Shown here piece by piece: positions 55,668-64,000 of a stretch of DNA of 64,000 bases. Position numbers and translations under genes: made by a program. The stretch spans positions 140,119,545 to 140,183,544 of the forward strand of contig NC_030680.2 of assembly GCF_000004195.4 (NCBI RefSeq), read 5' to 3'. Positions within the stretch are counted from its first letter, which is position 1; every line of letters begins with the position of its first letter. The notes under the pieces were generated by a model, which did no database searches, was not told the origin of the DNA, and worked only from the letters and a program-made list of their open reading frames with translations. Source of the stretch: Xenopus tropicalis. Taxonomy: Eukaryota; Chordata; Amphibia; Anura; Pipidae.

Positions 55668-57845
55668 TATATATTAAAGAATATGCTTTAGAAGTCAAAC
55701 AAAACAAATCTCACCCTCTCGGGGCAATAGAGGCAGCCGACCCAGGGAGGAGAGTAGAAAGGCAAAGGGGCCCTCATCTATGTACCAATCATTTTCCAAA
55801 GGTTTGGGGGCTGGGGGGGGGGGGGGAAGTTTCAGGGCCCAGTCCCTTATTATTGTTTTGCCACTTAACAGACAGTGACAGTTTTGTTTTTTTTCCTCGC
55901 TTGTATCCATTTATTGTTGACCTTAAATTCCTCTGTTAAATTTCATTCTCTCTCCTGCTCACGTTATCGTTCTTCCTCATCCTTCTCCCCACATCCTCCC
56001 TCCTTACTTCCCCCTTGCCTCCCCCCCCATTAACTCTTTCCAGCTTATGGTTTCCATTAGTACGTTATTACTGCTGTGCCCTCACTATCTCTCCTTACAG
56101 ACTTTCCTTGTCTCTGAAACTTCCTGTGGGCTTCTTCTATAGGAGTTCCCCAATTAGGCTTGGTGAATACTGGGGTCCCCCACAATACAGGGGGTCCCTT
56201 CGTATAAGGAAAGGGAAATATATAAACTGCAAACACCAACAGTTATAGATTGACTATAGTTTGGTGGGGGGGGGGTGCGAGGCTATAGTCTTATGCCCTT
56301 TGTACTTTTATCAACATTTTGGTTCCCAAAGGGCCTCTTTTCCACCGTACCCTAAAACCAACCCTGATCCCCACTAATCTGGCCTAATCTCAAATTGTAC
56401 ATTATTGCCCATTTAGGCTACCTAAGTAGCTGAAACTTAAGTGTGCACAATTTAGGAACTGGAAGGGGATATGCCTGGACATATATGTGAGCCAACAGGC
56501 TGCCATGGTGGTCAACAGCTGCTCTCACATGTGTAGCTTTAGTATAGAAATGGAAAGACTCAGCATAGATTCCACTGAAACTCCAGTGTTTTAGGCTACT
56601 ATCACCTCCCCTCAGTATATTTTTAATATACTTTGACCACCCACCCGCTGGTACATGCCTGGGGTTAGTGAAACCACTGGCACAACCCCATGGGTTCCTC
56701 GTTCAGCCAGATTTCTCACTTGGCCCATTAATTGTCCCTTAGAGCTTACAATTCACATGGACCTGGGGAAACCAGGGTCTTTCCCAATGAGCCTATACAA
56801 GAGATGCTCTCCCTTGGACACCGCTGATTAGGGGAAGGTTAATTCGCTCCAAAACCACAAGACAATTTGCATGACAATCCCCTCAAACGTGTTTTTTTCA
56901 GAATGCACAAAATGTCACCATTCAGATGTATTTTTAATGTTTGCACTGTACACACATCTGAGCATGATGGGACCTTGTTCCAACAAATGAATGGGAAGGC
57001 GCAAACAGGGGTCATGCCCAGAGGGTTATTTGGTTGAGCTGCTGCACAGTTACCCTACTAATTGCCCATAGCAGTGGGAAGTGCCATGAACAATCCAACG
57101 GAGCATCGTGTACATAATCATGTGGCAGCCAAGCCACTGGGCAGGTAAGTCCCCCCTACACCTGTCCCACATGTAACGACTGATGTACTGCAAACCCCAC
57201 TGATAGCAGCGACTCTGTGACAAAATCGCCATGCAACATGCTTGCCCCGACAATAAAAATATGTGACTAACTAGTAACCCAGTTTGCTAGTCAAGCTGGA
57301 AACAGAGAGTAGCCCCCCCCCCCCCCCCCATTTCCTGACTGGTCCTCATGTGCAGCCAACTTGAACTAATATCCATCCATGGGTGCATATTTACTGCACA
57401 TTATGTTGTACTCGTGGGGCTGCCAATCCATGCAAATTGTGCCACTTGTATACGGATGCATTGCCCGGTCTGCTGTTTCACCATTGGCCCCAACTATAGA
57501 GATAGAAACAGGTTTCTTTTTAATGCATCTGACACAGGTTTAAATGCATCTAAACAAATTATCGAATTGGTTCCATTTTATTCTGCCTCCTCTATGGAAT
57601 AAATAAGCAAAGGGGTGGGGGGGGGGGGGAGTTTTGAGTGTAGAAAGGGAGTCAATCTCTTATTGTCAGAGGATTCAGAAACTGTAGGCATAGGGCAGCA
57701 TGGTGATGTACTGGCAGGGATCAGTGTTCGAGTCGCACTGGAGACCAAAGGACCCACAGGAGAACCTAGCCTCCAGGGCCCTGCCACCTGCTGAAGCCAA
57801 TGACCACCCTTCCACCCACTGGCAATAGCACACACCAGCCACCTG
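55668..57845. other. Non-coding; homopolymer runs
   Basis: Single-copy with G or C runs near 55816, 56264, 57315-57330 and 57616-57630. Several open frames under 110 codons have no recognised domain. Confidence 0.45.
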
Positions 57846-58099
57846 CAGGGTCAGACTGGGGGGTGCAGGGCCCACCAGGGCTACCACCCCAGGGGCTCCA
57901 CATCCCCCAAGGTACCTCTGCCAGACGCATCCCCTACAGGGGCCCCTGCCGTGCACCCCTAACCCCCCCCAACGTTATCCTCTGAATGTGCGCATGTGAA
58001 ACGCATCATGGGAGGACATCGGCGGCCAGGGGAAGCAGCAACAGGGTCGGGTCTGGGCCGCCAGAGACAACCAGGTATTTTCCCAGTGTCCCAGTCCTG
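57846..58099 (+). mobile_element. hAT-like MITE (cagggtcagactgggg family), exact TSD
   Basis: The exact 8-bp duplication gccacctg lies at 57838-57845 and 58100-58107. Starts cagggtcagactggggggtg, ends cagtgtcccagtcctg. Non-coding. Confidence 0.92.
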
Positions 58100-58375
58100 G
58101 CCACCTGCCAGCTCATGGAGGGTACTACCAATCACTGGGGTCATAACTTGCCAACTCCTGGCTCACTGCACGAAGCAGCAATCTATTTAAATGCAGGGGG
58201 AGGAGGGCAGTAGTAGAATATTGCAGGACACATACTAGACTGGAGAACTAAATTCTTGCAGTTCCCCCTATAGTTACACCACTAGTCCAAGCTTTGATTC
58301 CAGCAGGGGTTTCCCCCCATACTCCAATCACACATAGGAAGGGTAATTGGCTCCTGATTAAATGAACAGTTGATC

Positions 58376-58401
58376 AGTGTGTGTGTGTGTGTGTGTGTGT
58401 G
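58376..58401. repeat. (TG)n microsatellite
   Basis: About 12 uninterrupted GT repeats. Confidence 0.97.
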
Positions 58402-58414
58402 AATGTGATAGAGG

Positions 58415-58667
58415 CAGGCTCGGACTGGGCCGAAAAAACCCAGTGGCCCCCGGCAGGCCAGACCCGATCCCTGCAGGGTGCTTCCCCTATCCCTTCCCCC
58501 CCCATGCACTGGAGGTAAGTTTCACTTATGTGCAATTAGGGGAAGGGATCCAATGGGTGGTGGGGGCCCCTGCGGGGGTAGTGTAGGTGCTGGGGGCAAA
58601 CTGGGTGGTGCAGGGGCTCCTGAAGCAGTAGCCCCAGTGGGCCCTGCACTCCCCCAGTCCAACCCTG
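58415..58667 (+). mobile_element. hAT-like MITE (caggctcggactggg), third copy
   Basis: Starts caggctcggactgggccg, ends cccccagtccaaccctg. Flanks gatagagg and gataggga match 6/8. It directly abuts the 51-bp array. Confidence 0.75.
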
Positions 58668-58669
58668 GA

Positions 58670-59440
58670 TAGGGACCTTAGATTGGAAGCTCACTGGGGC
58701 AGCAAGTGATGGGAATGTGGTAGGGACCTTAGATTGTAAGCTCACTGGGCCTGCCGACTGATGGGAATGGGATAGGGACCTTAGATTGTAAGCTCACTGG
58801 GGCAGGGACTGATGGGAATGTGATAAGGACCTTAGATTGTAAGCTCACTGGGACAGGGACTGATGGGAATGGGATAGGGACCTTAGATTGTAAGCTCACT
58901 GGGGCAGGGACTGATGGGAATGTGATAGGGACCTTAGATTGTAAGCTCACTGGGGCAGGGACTGATGGGAATGTGATAGGGACCTTAGAATGTAAGCTCC
59001 ACTGGGGCAGGGACTGATGGGAATGTGATAGGGGCCTTAGATTGTAAGCTCACTGGGGCAGGCACTGATGGGAATGGGATAGGGACCTTAGATTGTAAGC
59101 TCACTGGGGCAGGGACTGATGGGAATGGGATAGGGACCTTAGATTGTAAGCTCACTGGGGCAGGGACTGATGGGAATGGGATTGGGACCTTAGATTGTAA
59201 GCTCACTGGGGCAGGGACTGATGGGAATGTGATAGGGACCTTAGATTGTAAGCTCACTGGGGCAGGGACTGATGGGAATGTGATAGGGACCTTAGATTGT
59301 AAGCTCCACTGGGGCAGGGACTGATGGGAATGGGATAGGGACCTTAGATTGGAAGGTCACTGGGTCAGGGACTGATGGGAATGGGATAGGGACCTTAGAT
59401 TGTAAGCTCACTGGGGCAGGGACTGATGGGAAATGGGATA
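58670..59440 (-). repeat. 51-bp minisatellite, second array, about 15 units, inverted
   Basis: Reverse complement of the unit at 26485-27626 (gggaccttagattgtaagct, cactggggcagggactgatg, ggaatgtgata). Edge units are diverged (gcagcaagtg, ggcctgccgactg). It shares variants with the first array (gctccactgg, tgggatagg). Confidence 0.97.
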
Positions 59441-59940
59441 GAACCTCAGTCCTGCAGCACTTCAGCTGCCCTTGAAAACAACTCCCAGCACCTTTATGTG
59501 GAACAACCCTGTTACACAGCACTTTTCCCCCAGGGATTCAACCTGCTCCAATTCCCAGCATCCTCTACAAGCACCACCATTCCCCATCCAAAGCCAAAAT
59601 CAGGGTTCAAAGGACCCCCCTTTCAATGCAGGATGGTTGGCTCCACCATTTCCCAGCCCAGGTTTAACTACAGCTCCCAGCATCCCCTGCCAGACGGGCT
59701 GTGGGCGGGAAGCCTGGGAGCTACAGGTGAATAACAACGTGTGAGGCTCAGGTGGGACTTACCTGCTGGATATTCTGCCTCACAAATGTGAAACGTTCTT
59801 TGGTTCCTCACCTCTGTCCCCCATAGGGGCTCTGTGAGGGGGGGAAATACCCTCTCTACCCCTGACCCCTTGTGCCCCTTGTGCCCCCATGCCCGGCGGC
59901 TCTCACCCTCAGCCCCTGCCAGTGTTTAACCTTCACTACT
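59441..59940. other. Upstream flank of rybp
   Basis: Single-copy sequence with a cagctcccagcatcccctgc fragment near 59673. It becomes CpG-richer toward 59900. No upstream exon recognised. Confidence 0.45.
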
Positions 59941-60110
59941 TCCCCAAGTCGCGGACTTTTAAAGCCCCATTGCGGCGCGATTGGCTGCCTGTGAGAGTGA
60001 CATCACGCTGGCCTGGCCCCGCCCCTCCTTCCGTCCCTGGGTGACTGGTCTGTGTGCAGTCTGGCAGCAGCGGCAGATCGGCGGCGGCGGCGGAGCAACA
60101 CACGGCTGGG
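59941..60110 (+). promoter_or_regulatory. rybp: Probable rybp core promoter (CpG-rich)
   Basis: A TATA-like ttttaaag lies at 59957-59964, an inverted CCAAT box (attgg) at 59980-59984, a CRE-like tgacatca at 59998-60005 and a GC box ccccgcccc at 60017-60025. All stand within 70 bp of each other and 290-360 bp before the start codon. The block through 60110 (ggcagatcggcggcggcggc) is CpG-rich. The transcription start is probably within or just after this block; that is inference from motif order. Confidence 0.6.
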
Positions 60111-60314
60111 GCTCTGCAAGGCGGATTATCTACCCCCTCCCACCTCCCGAACAGCACATCTACCCCCCCACTGGCTCTATCCGAACCCCCCCAAAAGCAC
60201 CACCTCCCCCTTCTCCCACCCTCACCCAATTCCTATTTATTTATAGGTGTGTGCGGGGGGCCCCCTGCAGAAATCCCTAGGGGGGAGGGAGATCCACGAG
60301 TGGATTTTACATTC

Positions 60315-60346
60315 ATGATTATGGGCGACAAGAAGAGCCCGACCAG
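60315..60346 (+). CDS. rybp: RYBP, coding exon 1 (N-terminus)
   Basis: Encodes MIMGDKKSPT plus the first two bases of an arginine codon, ending in a consensus donor (ccag|gtacag). Vertebrate RYBP begins MTMGDKKSPTR, so both the ATG at 60315 and the one at 60321 are candidates; the first fits the RYBP pattern. RYBP (RING1 and YY1 binding protein) is a nuclear subunit of variant PRC1 complexes that promote H2AK119 monoubiquitination. The 5' leader is GC-rich. The frame upstream stays open back to a TGA at 60042-60044 without any in-frame ATG, so a longer non-AUG start is possible but unsupported. The exon joins the one at 61866 in phase. Confidence 0.93.
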
Positions 60347-61865
60347 GTACAGTGAAGGGTGCGGGGGATTTGGGGGGGGGGGGGGGGGGGGGAGGGTGGC
60401 AGTTGGGTCATTTATATACCCCCCCCCATATTATATATGTTTGTGTATAAATATTCCAGCCCTCCCCATCCTGTGTCCTTGGGGGCTGCAGCACTTACAC
60501 CCCCCCCCTCCGACCCCTGGCAACCCCCCCCCCTCCCCATGTATTAGTATTGCCCTGAATGTGAGTGTGTGTGTGTGTGTGAGTGTGTGTGAGTGTGTGT
60601 GTGAGTGTGTGTGTGTGTGCCAGGGGCCCGGCTGTGCTATGGCGGCTCAGACACACAACACTCTGACTCCCTGCCTCAGACAAAGAGAATATTTAGCAGA
60701 AGAGAGAGGAGAGGAAAGAAAGGAGGGCAGGGTGGAGGATAGAAACGCCTACACTGCCCTTTAAAAAGCAGATAAATAATAATAGGCAGGGGAAATCCAC
60801 CCCAAAAAGGTGCAGGCTTTTCTGCTGACTCTTTATGGATTATTGATGGGTGCAATGTGCCTGGTACCTCTGGGTTCATGGCAGCCTGGGGGGGGGGGGG
60901 GGGAATGTACTAAAGAGGAAGGGTTTTTTTCTTTCCCCCTTCCTTGTCTTTTGTCTGCTATTCCTACACTGCTGTCTGTTGGTTATGGCTGCATGTAATA
61001 AGCCTCTTGTCTCGGTGACATGGGAGGAGGCCAGTGAGGGGTTAATGATGTGGGGAGGGATCTCGGTACATCCAACCTGTGGCCCTCCAGCTGTTGGTGA
61101 ACTACTAGCCTCCTGGCATCTTCTGACAGCAGGGGGGGGGGGGGTAGAACAGGAGGCTGCAGGTTGAATGTCCCTGCTGTACTGTACACCTCCCCCCCCC
61201 CCCCAGTATTGAGATGGAAGCCTGGATTAGAGCGGAGACTTGGCAGGAACAGGTTAATGGTGTGTGCGCAGGGAAGGGGGGGGGGGAGCACCGGGGCTGC
61301 TGGCACGGCTTCATGGCATACCAGTGGCACATTCTTTGCTTTACATGTGGGCACCATGCATTGTACCCGGGTGGCTCCGAACTGGGGCAGAGTGAATGCA
61401 ACGGCAGTGATGGCAGGGCAGATATGGGGGGTGGGAATGGGTTACATTGGTTTTGCTTTAACTCCTTCTGTCCTTGGAAGATTTCCTTCCCCCTTCAGCT
61501 ACTCTCCCCATTAAATGAAGGACTTTAAAATAATCATGGGGCACAGGTGTTTCTCTATTGGACGGTAAAATAATCATGGGGCACAGGTGCTGCTCCCTAT
61601 CCCCCACAGACCCTGCTCCATGTATGTGTGGGGGGCACGCTCAGTAATGGCTTAACCTTCTCCTTGGGATTTCCATAGTCCATACATTTATATAGTGCCC
61701 GGGCCGGCGAGGGACTGCCTGGGACAGCGAGGGGCTCCCTGAGCACAGGGCAGGTTGCCGGGGGGTGGGTATAGCAACCCAATGGCGTTAGGATTATATA
61801 TAAATATATATATTTATTATAAATGGCTGGACTGCAAACATACTCTTGTTTCTTGATGTTTCTAG
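60347..61865 (+). other. rybp: rybp intron 1
   Basis: 1519 bp with donor gtacag and acceptor tttctag. It contains many G and C homopolymers: 21 G at about 60372-60392, C runs at about 60421, 60500 and 60526, and G runs at about 60888-60902 and 61131-61143. A TG-rich microsatellite (60556-60621) and a dispersed-repeat scrap at 61065-61175 (cctgtggccctccagctg) are also present. No further exon seen. Confidence 0.85.
60556..60621 (+). repeat. (TG)n microsatellite with GAGTG interruptions
   Basis: An alternating TG tract of about 64 bp broken by four GA steps, in rybp intron 1. Confidence 0.95.
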
Positions 61866-61991
61866 GCCCAAAAGGCAAGCTAAACCTTCGGCCGATGAAG
61901 GTTACTGGGATTGTAGCGTCTGCACTTTCAAGAACAGCGCCGAAGCCTTCAAATGTAGCATCTGCGACGTCCGGAAAGGCACCTCGACCAG
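61866..61991 (+). CDS. rybp: RYBP, coding exon 2 (RanBP2/NZF zinc finger)
   Basis: Exactly 42 codons from acceptor tttctag to donor ccag|gtactg, entering and leaving in the same phase. It encodes [14 protein letters not shown] and then the zinc finger with pattern C-X2-C-X10-C-X2-C (CSVC, ten residues, CSIC), ending DVRKGTSTR. The Thr-Phe after the second Cys is the ubiquitin-contact pair of NZF fingers; in RYBP this finger reads H2AK119ub. RQAKP and CSIC favour RYBP over its paralogue YAF2 (RQPKP and CMMC by memory), though GYW rather than GFW is YAF2-like. The later exon(s), with the RING1B- and YY1-binding C-terminus, are not in the window. Confidence 0.95.
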
Positions 61992-63700
61992 GTACTGTAC
62001 CCCCCCTACTGTGTTACTCTGCCCGCTGGCATCGGTGCACGTGGATGGGGCTTGTTGGTTGAACCCTTGGCCGTTGGCTGGTGTGTAAGATAGTAAATAG
62101 CTCAGATCATGGGCGTTCTCACCTAGTTCTGGCTTGGCACCTCTCTTTGGCATACTCACGTGTGCTGTCATATGAAAGAAGGAGCGGTCTCGAAGTGATT
62201 ACGCTGATGTGTGGTTAATGGGTAACCCTTTGCCTGCCGCTTTGGCTGTTGCCAAGGAGTCAGACATTGGAAACGCGGGCGTGTCATTGGGAAATAAGAT
62301 GAACCCATTTTTGTGTTGTTTTGTTATTAGGTTGTGGGCTTAGTCTGATTTATGCAGGTTTCAGGGCTAATTTTCCCCCTGCTTGGCCACCTGTTTTGCA
62401 TTCGGGATGTCTGAAGCGATTTCATGGCTGTTGCCGAAGTCTCTCTTTATCTGTTTTCTCTATACAAGGAAATGTATCTTCGTCCCCCCCGTCCTGCGAA
62501 AGCTCATCACAATCGGACTTGTCATCTGCTCAGCAAATGTTGCTAATGTGCAGGGTGTCTCTAGCAGCGGAGGGGCTCGGGCCCAAACAGGGGGGGGCCC
62601 TTCCTATAGTCCCTCAGCTGCTGTCGAACTTCAGAAGCAACTAAAGGGTTAATGATGATGATAATAAAGGGGTAAGAATCACAAAATGTGCCTGTATTGC
62701 TGCTTTCATGGCGCTAGGTGTGATAATGGGGCTCAGTCCTTGGCTTGGACCTCTCTGACGGCTCTGATTGGATGCTTGGTGTGACCTGCAATTCGAATGC
62801 TTCCAATTTGAAATCCCTGGTTGGGATTAGTTCTCATGCTGTAAATGTTTTAATGGGGCTTTGCTTCCGTCTGGGTTATACACTGTGGCATCAGATGATA
62901 GGGGCGGGCAACCTGACGACCAGCCAATCCGATTGCCATGTCCTGAATTAGGGTTAGGGATCGCTTTCCCTTGAGTTGGAGCAATAGCTGGGAAGCCACA
63001 GGATTGGCTGATATCCCTGGTTCGGTGCGGAACAGGGTGCATCTCCTACGCGTATTAACGATAGGCATTACGCATCTCTCGGTAAAATGTGAGCGCTCTG
63101 GGCATTGTCTGGGAGGGGATACGAGAGCCCGGGATATACAAACAAATACTTTCTGCACAGATTCAAATACTGGTTCCTTATAAGCAGTAAATTCAGTATA
63201 TTACCCTCTCCTGCAGCTGGGAAGTGGCTTTTATTGGGTTTGCAATAAACTTTCTGTGTTGCCCGTATCCTAAGGTACCGGGAGTCTGGGCATTGAGGCC
63301 ACAGCTGCTTGGTAAATAACCAATAATAACTGCCCACTATTCCGACAACTCCTGGCATCCCCAGTGGATGCCACTAATGGAAGGTTGTCCTTTATAGGTA
63401 TTTTATGGATTTGAGTGTGCCAGCACAGAATTCTCTCTTCTGCTATGTTGTACTCCTGTACTTAGTGTATGATCCAGGAGTTGAACTGTGCAAGAGGCAA
63501 AGGAGGCTTATGTATGTATGTATGTATGTATGTATGTATGTACGGGCAAGCACAAGCGCTGGAGCTCAATAATGGGTGCAGAATTGTCCTCCTTAGACCA
63601 CCATACACTAAGTTCTTACATTTACCCCTAGCAAATTGTATGGGGCTTATGTTTGGATGCCTAAAGGCTATTAACCTAAACACCACTTACATGGCTTCCC
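61992..63700 (+). other. rybp: rybp intron 2 (start)
   Basis: Opens with gtactg and runs beyond the window. I searched the three forward frames for the KPR...SQLVAQQ start of the next RYBP exon and did not find it. Mostly single-copy apart from the tatg microsatellite. Confidence 0.75.
63509..63542 (+). repeat. (TATG)n microsatellite
   Basis: About eight TATG repeats in rybp intron 2. Confidence 0.97.
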
Positions 63701-64000
63701 AGAGGCTATTATCCCCCCACTGCTACTATAGGCACCATCTCTCCCTACTATACCTGCTATCCCACAGCCCCAGTCCCTTCCCAGAGGCTATTATCCCCCC
63801 ACTGCTACTATAGGCACCATCTCTCCCTACTATACCTGCTATCCCACAGCCCCAGTCCCTTCCCAGAGGCTATTATCCCCCACTGCTACTATAGGCACCA
63901 TCTCTCCCTACTATACCTGCTATCCCACAGCCCCAGTCCCTTCCCAGAGGCTATTATCCCACTGCTACTATAGGCACCATCTCTCCCTACTATACCTGTT
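63701..64000 (+). repeat. 82-bp minisatellite, at least 3.7 units, continues past window
   Basis: The unit is composed of agaggctattatccccccac, tgctactataggcaccatct, ctccctactatacctgctat and cccacagccccagtcccttc plus cc. Unit starts are at 63701, 63783, 63865 and 63946. Units differ mainly in the C-run length (7, 7, 5, then 3). The same unit, inverted, opens the window at 1-77. Confidence 0.96.

Noticed and set aside
61866..61991. Assignment to yaf2 instead of rybp
   Set aside because: RQAKP and the CSIC pair fit RYBP better; the GYW triplet is YAF2-like but is a single conservative difference.
62467..62558. Possible extra rybp exon with a good polypyrimidine tract and Ser-rich frame
   Set aside because: The frame that would follow exon 2 in phase does not resemble RYBP and the donor is weak; the Ser-rich reading is in a different phase.
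1..64000. tRNA, rRNA or other structured RNA genes
   Set aside because: I looked for tRNA-type A and B boxes and rRNA words and found nothing convincing.

Overview
This is a vertebrate genomic window, almost certainly from a clawed frog (Xenopus, more likely X. tropicalis than X. laevis, which I cannot separate by eye). The evidence is a pair of split exons encoding the start and zinc finger of the Polycomb protein RYBP, and a dense set of frog-type DNA-transposon remnants: TTAA-flanked MITEs including T2-like ones, hAT-like MITEs with 8-bp target duplications, and Tc1-like elements. There is no operon structure and no prokaryotic gene organisation.

Gene content is low. The only host gene I can support is the 5' part of rybp on the + strand at the right end. 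It consists of a CpG-rich promoter at about 59.94-60.1 kb, coding exon 1 (60315-60346), a 1.5-kb G-tract-rich intron, coding exon 2 with the RanBP2/NZF finger (61866-61991), and the start of intron 2 running off the window. The other protein-coding sequence is transposase. One long, open Tc1-like DDE transposase lies at 17736-18740, and two broken copies lie at 18807-19863 and 28175-29196 on the - strand.

Layout: 1-16 kb holds minisatellites (20 bp, 29 bp, 21 bp) and TTAA and hAT-like MITEs, several nested in each other. 17.4-20.2 kb is a head-to-head Tc1 composite interrupted by a MITE. 20-26 kb holds MITEs, including a hAT-like element that is a perfect 137-bp-arm palindrome. 26.5-29.5 kb holds a 51-bp array and a third Tc1 copy. 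29.8-37 kb is a run of minisatellites (22, 25, 50, 50 inverted and 34 bp). 38-55 kb holds MITEs carrying 112-bp internal tandem repeats (three loci), T2-like MITEs used as landing sites by other MITEs, and more minisatellites (18, 50 and 27 bp). 55-60 kb is mostly single-copy sequence with three related hAT-like elements and a second, inverted 51-bp array. 60-64 kb is rybp. The window starts and ends in the same 82-bp minisatellite in opposite orientations.

Most long open frames in the window are by-products of stop-free tandem repeats and are not listed as genes. The overall picture is a gene-poor, transposon- and minisatellite-rich region upstream of a single developmental chromatin regulator. 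I see no clear sign of a new functional system. The most unusual structures are the hAT palindrome, the Tc1 fold-back composite, and repeat families that reappear at separate loci in both orientations.
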